Notes under the pieces: generated by a model
The model's input: the letters and a program-made list of their open reading frames with translations, nothing else
Told to the model about the DNA's origin: nothing
Databases searched by the model: none
Assembly: GCF_000224145.3 (NCBI RefSeq)
Contig: NC_020174.2
Coordinates: 3,045,152 to 3,109,151, forward strand
Direction of reading: 5' to 3'
Length of the DNA: 64,000 nt
From: Ciona intestinalis
Lineage: Eukaryota; Chordata; Ascidiacea; Phlebobranchia; Cionidae
Made by a program: the position numbers and the translations under genes
Shown here: piece after piece, positions 22,864-33,884 of the stretch
Layout: the number at the start of each line of letters is the position of its first letter
Position numbering within the stretch: the first letter of the stretch is position 1

Positions 22864-24975
22864 ATATGTTTTGTATTTTTAAAATATTTGTGTGAAGATT
22901 TTATTTATCTAACAATTCTTCATATTTATATATTTGTACTGAAATGTAAAAAAGAAGTTTTGCGTTATTTACTTGAGGGCGCTAGACCAACCAGTTTTAA
23001 CATGTGACTAGTCAGACAGGAAAGCAATGTTACGTCATAATCGCTGTGAAACGTCTGAGTTTCGAATTGGCGTAACAATACAACGCCCGAAATTTCGTGA
23101 CGTTTATAACCTATTGTAAACAAGCAGCAGAATCTACAGAAGGTCACTTCACGGTTATTATTTTCCTTACACAACTACTTTATGTCATATTTGTACTGCG
23201 TGGTTTGACTACAATGTTATCCATTGTAGTTACTTTAAGCAGCAGCAGAAAAACGGTTTAAGTGTTATAGGCTCGTTTAATAAATTTGATAAAATATGGG
23301 CTGTTTTAATAAATTTATTACAGTTACGTAATGAATTTAGTAAACTAGCAAAAACAAATCGCAATTTTCATAAATTAAATAGTTGTATTGGTTTTATTTT
23401 CAGATAAAATAAGTTCATAAAACTCATTTTTGAGGGTTTGTTGCTTTGCTTAAAACTCATTTTTGGAAGTTTGTACAAAAACGTAATTTAAACTGTCTAG
23501 TACATGACTTTAAGTTTATATTAACGTGGATTTGTACTTCGCTCTCGCAGAGCAAAATATTTCGGTTGTTGCATCATAGCCCAGCTCATTGTGGTAACAA
23601 GAAAAACCGGTTTCGTTTTTATGTGTTAGCCCTGAAAACTACTTAAAATGATTTTTATTACCTTAGCGGCCGTGGAGAATTTATCTTTTGACGAGAATCC
23701 ATTTCATCTTATGATTCAAAGTAACAGGTTCTATTACAACTCGGATTCTAATTATTAGCGTTGACCTGTATAATAATTTTTACAACGTGCCAATGCAGTT
23801 TAGTTTTTAATCTCAGTTACAATAAATCTAAATGCCTTATAAAAGGAGACAAGTTATCACAATCAGAAGAAGTCTATTTCTTGGTTTATTTGTTTTACGA
23901 AAAGATGCAATGTTTATTAACCTAACCGTTTCGCTTTATTACTTACAATTTTTTTTCAACAGACACATGCGGGCATATACTTGCTTGTTAACTAAGTAAC
24001 TCTATAAGTAACTAATATACAAGGCGGGACGTATCAAGACAAGTTGTTAAGGAACTATAGATGCTTTTTGTGTAGATCGACCTGACGCCTCAAAAATCGA
24101 TGAGTATTTCTCGTGTAAAACTTCCCAACGAGAAAGAACTGACCAAATATTTATCCGTAAGTGTCATTTTATATTATCAGATTAATAAATTGTTTTGTTA
24201 GATTTTGGTTTCCGACCAGACGTAATCCATTTCCGCAGAACTATATAGCCATCACGGAGCTCTAACCAAACAGATTAAAATCATTTTTAATCTCTCTGCT
24301 CTAACGCACTTTCACATTACGTTATTTAATGCTTTCATTCCGTAGTATACGTTTAAGTTGTAATTGATTATAGCATGGAGGTACGTTATTTTAGAAGCGA
24401 TTTTATGTTGAAAAACGAATATAGAAACTGTATATATACTATAGGATAAAATTTTATTCGGAATATGTTTTAAAATATATTTTGTAATAATAATATTGTT
24501 CTGCACGTAAAATTATTAGTTCTGATATGCAGACTATACGGGTTGAACTTAATTTTATATCTTGATGTATGATAAGCAGCAATTAGGTGATGAGTTGGTG
24601 GTTTGTCCAACTGGTTTGTACTTTTTACCCTCGGGCGTTGTGTTGTCTGCATGATTCGTTGTACAACATACGACGACCGTGTTTTTACTGTAGCCAAGTT
24701 CAAGAGTACAGTTTTACTTGATTGTCAAGGTTAGGAGATACAACGGGACCAGTATGATTAATTTAACTTTTTATAATGCAGCTTTTTGTATGATAAGAAT
24801 ATAATTACATTGTAGTTAGTTTCATGCATTTTGTTTAAATAGAAGTTGTCAGCTTTCTTTCGATATTTCTTGTATTTCATGTTCTCTGGGATTGCGTAAG
24901 GTGAGTTAAAATTGCATAAGTCCAATACAGCTTTTAGACTGTCGTCTGATTGTGCAACAAATATTTTATGTGACA
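22864..24975. other. spacer between CFAP65 and the sulfotransferase gene; possible promoter and 5' UTR exon
   Basis: No main-family repeat is seen. A TATAAAAG box at 23838-23845 is followed by about 310 bp ending in a good donor (TTATCC|GTAAGT, 24156/24157). I infer, weakly, that this could be the first, non-coding exon of the sulfotransferase gene. I saw no clear AATAAA for CFAP65 just after its stop. Confidence 0.35.
23838..23845 (+). promoter_or_regulatory. TATA box candidate
   Basis: TATAAAAG with a plausible start about 30 bp on, and a downstream unpaired donor at 24157. Motif only. Confidence 0.3.
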
Positions 24976-25115
24976 TATAGCAGGATGGGGTGATATAGGA
25001 CACCTTTTCATTTCCCGTTCTATTTGGTAGTAAACAAAGAACATTCAAAAAATATAAAACTATAAATCAAGATTTTATATGCTAAAGGTGTACCGTCTTT
25101 CCCTACTCTACTATA
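24976..25115 (-). mobile_element. TA-MITE, internally deleted
   Basis: Both ends are present (TATAGCAGGATGGGG and CCCTACTCTACTATA); about 50 bp of the interior is missing. Confidence 0.75.
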
Positions 25116-25410
25116 TAAGATTTAGGTGTTAACAGTGTCCCAGTCAACCCCACAGAACAATATTGAACAAGGTGTTTCGTTTTGTGAATAATTCCTTTTC
25201 ATAACAAACACAAACAACATAAGAGTTGGACGATTTAAAGATTAACGATACCCCCTGGGCGTATTGTAAAGAGAAAATAAAGTCTTAAAGACAGTAAGAG
25301 TTGAAACCGTAATATGTATTAGCAGAGTAAAAATAAATATAATGTCTTGGATTGCATACCTATGCGTCACACATACGGACCAATCGTGTTGTTAAAATTT
25401 TAATATATAG

Positions 25411-25588
25411 AAATAGAATGGTGGGGGGAAGATGGAACACCCTTTTTTTCTATTTTCTAGTCCCGTTTGGTAGTACACAAAGAATTACTCAAAGAATTAT
25501 ATAACTGTATCCTCAAGACCCACATAGAGCACAGTCAGGATATTTATATATTGTGTGCTAAGGTGTCCCATCTTTCCCCACTCTATGT
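25411..25588 (-). mobile_element. TA-MITE
   Basis: The left end is AGAATGGTGGGGGGAAG; the right end is worn after TTTCCCCACTCTA. Confidence 0.75.
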
Positions 25589-25727
25589 ACGGAAGATGTC
25601 CCGTATTACCCCGCAGTACTACATTGTAGCTACGTGTCCAACAATGGCTGTATACACTATAACCTACGGAAATGATTTGTTTACATGTATGCCTCTGAAT
25701 GCTTTGATTGAAGACATTGTTTTTGAA

Positions 25728-26025
25728 TGAATGTAACTTATTTGCCTTCGTGTGGCGGGGTAAGGGTCCTTATAACACGGGTGTTCTGTTTAATTTGTTC
25801 ATGCCCGTTCAGCTGCCACGTATGAGGGTTATTATTATGGGTTATTATTAGTGGGTTATTATTATTATCAATTTTTGTTGTTTTAATGTATGCCTGAGAA
25901 TTTAGACAACCCATTAGTAAACAATTTCCATTATGTGTCTTGCTCGAAAACATAACCGCCCACAATGGTAGCAGCGACAAGTATTAAGTCTGTAACGTCT
26001 GGGTTAAGCAACCATTGTGGCATGG
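25728..26025 (-). repeat. composite SINE, full length, diverged
   Basis: Antisense copy between the two genes; the middle contains ACAACCCATTAGTAAACAAT. Confidence 0.75.
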
Positions 26026-26039
26026 AAATCTTCTTGGCA

Positions 26040-26224
26040 TATAGTAGAATGGGGGAGACGGGACACCTTTATTTCATATTATTTAAATATCCTGATCGTG
26101 TTTTAAACAATTAACAAAGATCTAGTGAAGCCGTAAGAACACAGCTTAAATGTTCTTTGTTTACTACTAAATGGGACGAATAAACAGCATGAAAAGGTGC
26201 CCCATCTTCCCCCACCTTACTATA
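26040..26224 (+). mobile_element. TA-MITE just before the first coding exon of the sulfotransferase
   Basis: Complete copy whose right end (CCCCACCTTACTATA) lies 30 bp before the acceptor at 26254. Confidence 0.85.
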
Positions 26225-26254
26225 AGAATAAAACACTTATTGTTTTTTTTTCAG

Positions 26255-29200
26255 TTAAAGTCATTAGGGCCGGGAAGCATGTTAAGATCACGAAGAGTTC
26301 CTCCTTTCTTCAAGATTACTTTAGTTGTGTTATGTGCCTTCATTCTGTGGTCATTCAACCATCCGCAATCATGTATGTCTTTTTATGCACACTTTTGCTT
26401 CTATATTGAAAGTTTAACTTGATAATAACCAAACATAAATGGCTCGTTTGTCTGCCAGGTGTAGCGAGTGGTTTTTTCTTCCAATTAAACGTAGATATGT
26501 TTTTAACTGTAATCGTGTTTTAACAACTGTTGTTTTGTCGCTACATCCTGTCTTTTCGTTTAAAACATTCCTAAATCTTCGCTACCGTAATCGAAGCGAC
26601 AAATGAAGTTATTATTACTATCATATTATTTTTATGTAACATTATAGTACAGAAGTACATATTTACATTTCAACATATTACATTTTTTCTAAAAAAGCAA
26701 TGAATTCGGTAAGAAGAGTACGAGCAGCACGCGTTGATCGACGTTTCTCTGCTAACTCAGCGAACCAACAAGCTGGGAATGGTCAGACGGGGGGTGGGTT
26801 CCACAAAGTAAGTGCCTGGCGCGATGTTTTAGCCTAACAAGGAATATTTATCTTGAATTCGAGTGAAATTTTGAACGTGGGTTATAGTGGGGTGGGAAAA
26901 GATGGGACACCTTTTTATTCCCTTTACACATCGCGTTTGGTTGTAAACAAGAACATTCAAATAATTATAAAACCGTATGCCCACGACTCCGTAGACCGTT
27001 GTTAATTGTTTAAAAAACGATCGGATTATTTGTATATTGGGTGCTAAAGCTGTCCCGTCTTCCTCGTGCTAAAGATGTCCCGTTTCTTTTTAACTGACAT
27101 TTTCCACACTTTTTATCCATATCGTGTTTTAACAACCATCGTTTTGCTGTTGATTCCATCCCATTCGTTCTTTAAATAATGTTATGTTATTCGGATCTTA
27201 CTGGTTTCGATTTGACAGATAAGAGAGAGATGCAACAAGCCTGCAACGAATGTCGTGTTTCTAAAGACGCACAAGACCGGTAGTTCAACGATGTCGAACA
27301 TCATGTTACGGTTTGCAGGTAAAAATGAAGTTTTGAAAATCTCGCTTGACACGTCACTACAGAAGATTTTGGATTTAATATTAGTCATATGACGTTTAAC
27401 TAAAATATTGTTTCAATTACGATAAACGATAATGAGATATATTAGTCCGACGCCGTTGCAAAGTGGTTAGCGCGCCCATCTATAAACCCAGAGATACAGG
27501 TTCAAGGCTTGTTGCTGCTACCATTATAATTGTATGTGCTCTTGGACAAGGCACTTAACGGCAATTGATCCAACTCAGTGGTCACTAATGGGTTGTCTAA
27601 ATTTTCAGCCATACAAAAAAATAGCCCCCACAAAGTGACTTTACAAATGTGGCAACTTGTAAACTGACACGAGGTGTATACGAAACAGAACATCCGTGTT
27701 TTAACGACTGTCGTTTTCGAAGATTTTACATTCATTCATTTAACATTTACAGCTTATGTAACAGAATAAAACTGATTGTTTATAATCACAGATACCCACA
27801 ACTTAACCGTTGGACTTCCCTTGAAAAATCACTGGGAATTAGGCGGCTACCCTGCTTTTATTGATAAACGTCTGATTGATCCAGTGTTGCCAAAGTACAA
27901 TATTCTTGGGCATCATTTCAGGTGAAATTATATACAGTAGAATTGGGGAAAATGGGACACTTTTAGCACATAATATTTAAATATACTGATCGTTTTTTTA
28001 AACAGTTAACAACGGTCTATAGGAGTCGCGAGGATACGGCTTCATAATTATTTTAATGTTCTTTGTTTCCTACCAAATGGGTCGAGAAAATCGAATGAAA
28101 AGATGTCCCATCTTTTCCACACCCTACTAGATTTGTTTAGTGTTGGTGAAATTAAAATGCACCAACAACTGCCATGTCCAACGCTACCAATTGGCAACAG
28201 CAAAATGTGTCCCATCTCTCCCACCACAATATAATTCTTATATAGTAGGGTGGGGAAAGATGGGACACCTTTAGCACACAATATCCAAATATCCTGACCG
28301 TGTTTTAAACAACTAACACCAGTATATGGCAGTCGTGAGGATAAGGCTTTATAATCCTTTGGGTTTTCTTTGTTTACTACTAAATGGGACGAGAAAATAG
28401 AATGAAAAGGTCTCCTATCTTTCCCCACCCTACTCTATCTAATGGAAACTTATCATTACCCTGTAATAAACATTACAGATTTAACATCGACAACCTTCAG
28501 CAAATAATGCCAGCAGACACAAGGTACATCACCATAATCAGGGCACCAAAGGACAACGTAGAATCGGTCTTTGGATTTTTTCAGGTTATTTCTTGTTTTT
28601 TTAGTGTGTTTAGAACCTGTTTTCGGCTTTTTTTAGGTTTTTATTTTAATGTGTGCGTGTTTAACGCTTTTAAACACGTATAAATTTTAGTTTTGTTAAG
28701 ATAAACAACATTGCTTTAATTCTTGTTTATTTATTCGAACGCCTTCGCAAGCAATATTTATACCGTTATATATACTACAAGAATTTTAACCTAAGTTACT
28801 TAATATTACAGTAATGTTACAAGTTAATACAGTAGGGTGGAGGAAAACGGGACACCTTTAGCACATACTGTCCGAATATCTTGATCGTGTTTTAAACAAT
28901 TAACAACAGTCTTTGAAAGTCGTAGGGATACGATTTTATAAATTTTTGAATGTTCTTAATTTACTACCAAATGGGACGAGAAAATGGATAGAAAGGTGTC
29001 CCATCTTCTCCCATCCTACTATACTAGTTTTTATTTTTCGATAAGATTATTACTTTCATTGCGACCATTATTTCACGGAGTATTTTTGTTGCGGAAACTA
29101 TCCACACCAAAAGCTACTGTTGTGTTATCTAACGTAAACCATTATTCTGATCAATTTAAATTCTAGGATCAAAGTCCTTTCAATGTTTGGTTGGAAGGTG

Positions 29201-31199
29201 TGGACGCTAACTCGACCAAACTTCGACTCCAAACATTTTATGATCACCCGGAAAAATTTTATAATAAGGATACCGATTGGTTTTTCCGGGCCCGTAACCA
29301 CATGTTCTTCGATATCGGGTATTTTTTTGCTATATTTCATGAATAGCGCTGTGGGGTAAGACGGGACACCATAAGCACATAATATCCAAATATCCTGATC
29401 GTTTTTTAAACAATTAACAACGGTCTATGGGAGTCGTCAGGATACGGATTTTATATTTCTATGAATGTTTTTTGTTTACTACCAAATGGGACAGAAAATG
29501 ATTAAAAAGGTGTTCCATCTTCCCCCACCTTACTATATACGTTCAGTGTTAGTAAAATTAAAATGTACCAACGATGTATACACACATATAGTAAGACAAC
29601 TGTCATGCCCAACGAAAACAATTGGCTATCCAAAATTTCGCATGTCTAAAAACTAACGTGCGGTCAAACGGCTTTGCTGAAAAGTTAAGGTTAAAATACA
29701 ATGGTTTATATTTCTTCATGTTTTATTCCCTAACTTTAAAGAGATCTGACAAATTTGGGGGTGTTTTACCTTAACAGTATTTTTTTTTATACTTAATTTT
29801 TTTAAAGAGTTATTTTGAAATGGCAGTGCAATTAAAGGTGTCTGTACACAGTATCCGGAATTCGTCCGTTTTGTCTGTTTTGTCCGGATTTTGCTGCCGC
29901 ATGCGGAACTCGGTAATGGCTTTGTATACGACTACGCAAGCGAATTCGCACGCCGGATACTGTGTACAGCCACCTTAAGGAGAAAACAAACGAAATCAAA
30001 ATTTGTGTTTGTAACGCAGAATTGTACGAATATGCTCTTCACGTATCAGAAACTGTTATTGTAACGAATCTTTAAAAAAACATTATTTAAAAAAAATATA
30101 TTAAAATAAATATTCATTTTTCAGCTACGATGTTTCGAACAGCGATGATGGTTTCATTGATTCGAAGATCGAAGAACTAGATAATATTTTTTCACTTGTA
30201 TTGCTGACCGATTATTTCGACGAGAGCTTAATTATGATGAAGCATGTGCTGTGTTGGGATTGGGAAGACGTTGTTTACATTAAGTTTAAAATGAGAATCG
30301 AAGAAGCAAAAACTGAGGTTTGTAGGAATATATTGAATAAATGTATAGTTCTGCGGGGTAAGATGGGACACCTTTGGCACATAATATCCAAATATCCCGA
30401 TCGTGTTTTTATCATTTACCAACAGTCTATGGAAGTCGTGGTGGTACCGTTTTTTTGTTTACTATCAAATAAGACGAGAAAAATAAAAAGATGTCCCATC
30501 TTCCCCCAACCTATTATATCTTGCCTAATTTATCCTTGCGTGGCCGGTTAATGACAAACATAATAACACACATTTCATACACCTCGTGCCACCCCGCTAT
30601 GGCGCCCGATATTGCCAAGTAGGAAGACAAAATTAAACCGTGCAAAATATTTTTGCATCTTATTATTAGGCTTTTTCTTAGCCACTGAAAAAAATATTGT
30701 ATTTGTATTTGGGAGACGGGTCACCTATTGCAGCTAATATCTGAGTATCGTGATTAGGTTTTAAACAATTAACAACGGTCTATAAAAGTTATGGGAATAC
30801 AGTTTAATAATTCTTTGAATGTCCCGTGTTTACCAATAAATTGGACGAGAAAATAGAATAAAAAAGTTTCCCAGCATTCCCAACCCCACAATAGCCTATA
30901 AGCAGTTCTATGTTTGCAGTATTACTATTAAAAAAGTGTTTATGTAATATTCAGGTGAATGAAGACCTTGGACGTAAAATCTTAAACTGGAATAAAGCAG
31001 ATAATAAGCTATACGATCACTTTAATAAAACCTTCTGGCGGTCTGTGGGCGAATATGGGTTGGACAGGATGGCCAGTGATTTAGTCACATTCCAAGCAAA
31101 GCAAAAGGAAGCTGAAAAGTTGTGCATTGATTCGTACCAACCGTTTAAAAAGAAGCCTTGGATTTTGGGGGCGAAGCTGAGGCCAAGACCGTCCGATTA
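26255..31199 (+). CDS. galactose-3-O-sulfotransferase (Gal3ST / cerebroside sulfotransferase family)
   Basis: A Golgi type II membrane enzyme that moves sulfate from PAPS to the 3-OH of galactose on glycolipids or glycans. Coding exons are 26279-26372, 26698-26807, 27219-27318, 27792-27921, 28479-28584, 29167-29318, 30125-30317 and 30955-31199 (cut by the gap); all phases agree. The ATG at 26279 follows an acceptor at 26254, and about 376 codons are visible. Residues about 10-26 form the single membrane anchor, followed by a Ser/Gly/Arg-rich stem. The 5'-phosphosulfate-binding loop is FLKTHKTGSST (residues 82-92). The 3'-phosphate-binding motif is YITIIRAPKDNVES (161-174, with R166 and S174). 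LTDYFDESL and the C-terminal LGAKLRPRP stretch also fit the family. I cannot tell Gal3ST1 from Gal3ST2-4. Sulfated galactans of the ascidian tunic are another conceivable product. Confidence 0.85.
26395..26628 (+). repeat. ATT-tailed repeat, full length
   Basis: Sense copy right after the donor of the first coding exon (26373), from CTATATTGAAAGTTTAACTT to the ATT tail. Confidence 0.8.
26883..27083 (-). mobile_element. TA-MITE, right end rearranged
   Basis: The right terminal repeat is duplicated in part: GCTGTCCCGTCTTCCTCGTG is followed by AAAGATGTCCCGTTTC. Confidence 0.75.
27443..27745 (+). repeat. composite SINE, near full length
   Basis: Head GCCGTTGCAAAGTGGTTAGC, B-box-like AGGTTCAAGGCT; the last part of the 3' domain is shortened. 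Confidence 0.8.
27931..28130 (+). mobile_element. TA-MITE
   Basis: Starts 10 bp after the exon that ends at 27921; both ends are recognisable. Confidence 0.85.
28138..28233. repeat. non-MITE flank repeated at 29543, plus a stray MITE end
   Basis: A stretch containing GGTGAAATTAAAATGCACC and AACTGCCATGTCCAACG recurs at 29543-29632. A lone MITE right end (GTGTCCCATCTCTCCC) follows at about 28206-28233. Confidence 0.6.
28241..28438 (+). mobile_element. TA-MITE
   Basis: Complete copy; its right end lies 40 bp before the sulfotransferase exon at 28479. Confidence 0.85.
28828..29024 (+). mobile_element. TA-MITE
   Basis: Complete copy in sulfotransferase intron 5, starting TACAGTAGGGTGGAGG. Confidence 0.85.
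29350..29538 (+). mobile_element. TA-MITE, left TA lost
   Basis: Begins GCTGTGGGGTAAGACGGG about 30 bp after the exon that ends at 29318. Confidence 0.8.
30344..30519 (+). mobile_element. TA-MITE
   Basis: Starts about 27 bp after the donor at 30318; a fragment of SINE 3' domain (antisense, 30528-30590) follows directly. Confidence 0.8.
30710..30894 (+). mobile_element. TA-MITE, diverged
   Basis: Ends about 60 bp before the last visible sulfotransferase exon; one of the most diverged copies. Confidence 0.7.
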
Positions 31200-31699
31200 N
31201 NNNNNNNNNNNNNNNNNNNNNNNNNNNNNNNNNNNNNNNNNNNNNNNNNNNNNNNNNNNNNNNNNNNNNNNNNNNNNNNNNNNNNNNNNNNNNNNNNNNN
31301 NNNNNNNNNNNNNNNNNNNNNNNNNNNNNNNNNNNNNNNNNNNNNNNNNNNNNNNNNNNNNNNNNNNNNNNNNNNNNNNNNNNNNNNNNNNNNNNNNNNN
31401 NNNNNNNNNNNNNNNNNNNNNNNNNNNNNNNNNNNNNNNNNNNNNNNNNNNNNNNNNNNNNNNNNNNNNNNNNNNNNNNNNNNNNNNNNNNNNNNNNNNN
31501 NNNNNNNNNNNNNNNNNNNNNNNNNNNNNNNNNNNNNNNNNNNNNNNNNNNNNNNNNNNNNNNNNNNNNNNNNNNNNNNNNNNNNNNNNNNNNNNNNNNN
31601 NNNNNNNNNNNNNNNNNNNNNNNNNNNNNNNNNNNNNNNNNNNNNNNNNNNNNNNNNNNNNNNNNNNNNNNNNNNNNNNNNNNNNNNNNNNNNNNNNNN
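31200..31699. other. assembly gap, 500 N, at the 3' end of the sulfotransferase gene
   Basis: A round-number N run begins inside an open coding exon. The last residues, stop codon and 3' UTR of the Gal3ST-like gene are hidden here. Confidence 0.99.
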
Positions 31700-33693
31700 C
31701 GTTTTGTATGTGACAATCTTTGTAGGAAATTCCATCATCCTAATATGTATTTTACTACATTGCAAACAGCATGACCATTTGTGCCAATTCATAATATCTG
31801 TTATTACTAACTAAGCGACATTAGCTTTTATATTAATACTGTCTATTAATACTTGTGTTTTTACCCGGTACCAGTGGCATTGAAACTACAGTTATTTATA
31901 TGTTTTGCTTTAAAAAAATACTACGTGTGGATTTCCTAAGTTTTTGTACAAAAAAGGTAATTTACTCAGTACGAAAAGTATTGCATTCTGGCGTTAGGTA
32001 GCGCCAGTGATCCAGGCGGCATAAAAAGGACATCGACGTTCTGCACTGCAGGTTAGTTTAGTTCGTCAATGGTCGACCTTTTTTGCCGTGTTTTACACAA
32101 CGTTACGCGAAATGTCCTTGTCCAGGAAAACTCAACAACAAAGAATATGCGGGATTACTTTGTGTAGGATTGCTTGTTCTATAATTATGACCTTTGTTGC
32201 GAACAAACGGACCCTGCATGCGGTAATAAGCTGGAGATCGCTGTGTGACGTCACCACTTCGTGACGTGTTGGTTGGAATTGGTCAAGTTGTTTTATTAAA
32301 TGGGAAGCACAGCAAAGCGATTTTTTATTTATTTGAGATTGAGTGTTTAGAGCATGACAGTCTTTAAAAGCACACAGTTATGGTTTATGAGCGGGGTCTG
32401 CGTTATATAGTTTATATTTTGTTGGTAGTTAGTTGTCTAATTGTCCCCAATAATAATAATCTCAATAACTTTATTTGTCTCTTCGATTACAGTAGCGAAG
32501 ATTTAGAAATATTTTAGGCGAAAAGTTAGCAAAAAAGCGAAAAAACAACATTTATTCCTTGGCAGCATTAGCAAAGTTTTAGCGTGTTTATTGATATATG
32601 TTTACCGCCAATAATTGCTATACATATACAATATTATGTATATAGAAGAGGGGAAACAATGGTGTAGTTTTGTAGAACGTATCATTGGTAATGTTTACAC
32701 GTTGGTATTACCTTCATTCTGAGTATTTGCGCTCAATCGTTGTGTATAAAACGTTAAGTTAAACAATCTGATTGTTTTCTACCGGAAGTTATTGCAGCTG
32801 ATAAGACTAAACAATTGTCGCAGTTTCCACTGTGAGAAAGTCATACGCTGTAATATAAAAAACACATTTTTCTTCTATGTAATTTCGCACATTTTCTCAT
32901 TGTGCTGACTTTAAAATCTTGAAATATTTTGCCGGATTTAATTACGATCACAAACCGCTAAAGAGCGCAGATTAATTTCGGAAGTGAAGATTTAAATAGC
33001 CACGTGACTCGTGTCAGATTTCTGCCAATTAACACATAGAACGCCTTGATCGCAAAATTAGGTAACTTGACCATCACGTTGACAAAATGTTTTAACGTCA
33101 CTCCAGCAGGCCCCGACTGTGCAATAGTCGGAAAAAGTAAATAGTGGCTTTTATGTTAAATATCAAATTTATTTAGAATATAAAAAAGGATTTTAGAATA
33201 TAATGCAAAAGCGGAAATCTGCTCAGATTTGTCCTATTTGTATAGTTACTATTGTTAAGGCATGATTCTCGATCATCATGTCGCTTAAGCATAAGTTGTT
33301 GTTTAATTAAATAATTTCTTTGATCAGCTATTGAAAAAACAAAAGTTTTTCGTAAAAAATGTTATGTCTGTGTTTCTCATTTTATCTTAGTCGTTAGTGA
33401 AAACTGGAAAGCACAGATGAGGGAATTTGTCGAAATAGCAGTTACGTTATTAGCGTGGGAAAAATGTGAATCGTTGCCAATTGTCTAAACTTAAAGGAAA
33501 TATTTTATTCATTTGCCTGAAGTAATTGTACCGTTTGAATTCAATAACAGATAGTGTAAGCTTCAAGAAAAAAATACTGTTTATTAAATATAACAGTAAT
33601 AGAAAGGAATTGAATTACTTTCACATCATCTGTGTTAAGTTCAAATGTGACGGAAGCAAGCCGAACATTTCCTATGAGGAGCGATCAGTCGTG
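31700..33693. other. spacer between the sulfotransferase and Wnt9
   Basis: Mostly single-copy sequence. It holds a short antisense ATT-tailed fragment (about 32450-32530) and a full cAMP-response-type palindrome TGACGTCA at 32246-32253. No coding region was recognised. Confidence 0.5.
32246..32253. promoter_or_regulatory. TGACGTCA (CRE/ATF-type) site
   Basis: Perfect 8-bp palindrome about 1.6 kb before the Wnt9 start codon. Motif only. Confidence 0.3.
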
Positions 33694-33751
33694 TATATAG
33701 AATCATCAAGTCACCGACGAGTTCTTGGAGCGGGTCACAGAATCACTCGAG

Positions 33752-33758
33752 TATAAAG
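33752..33758 (+). promoter_or_regulatory. TATA box candidate of Wnt9
   Basis: TATAAAG about 130 bp before the Wnt9 ATG; a second TATATAG lies at 33694-33700. Either would give a 5' UTR of about 100-160 bases without an intron. Confidence 0.45.
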
Positions 33759-33884
33759 CATCTCTCACATCGCGGTCTGCGCTCGCTAGTATATAGAAGT
33801 GGATCTACTGCTGAAAGTTGGAGAAATTCTTTTAAGCGAAAACGTGGATCACAAAGCATTATTAGACAACCATTAAAAGTGAAT

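Noticed and set aside
22864-26254. retroviral, LTR or LINE coding remnants
   Set aside because: No reverse transcriptase, integrase, gag-like or long terminal repeat pattern seen here or elsewhere in the window.
28048-28428. 126-codon frame on the minus strand and similar frames at 36118-36453 and 30201-30551
   Set aside because: They are readings of TA-MITE sequence and their recurring peptides come from the terminal repeats.
31081-31814. long frames through the N runs (also 15270-15898)
   Set aside because: Almost all of their length is unknown bases.
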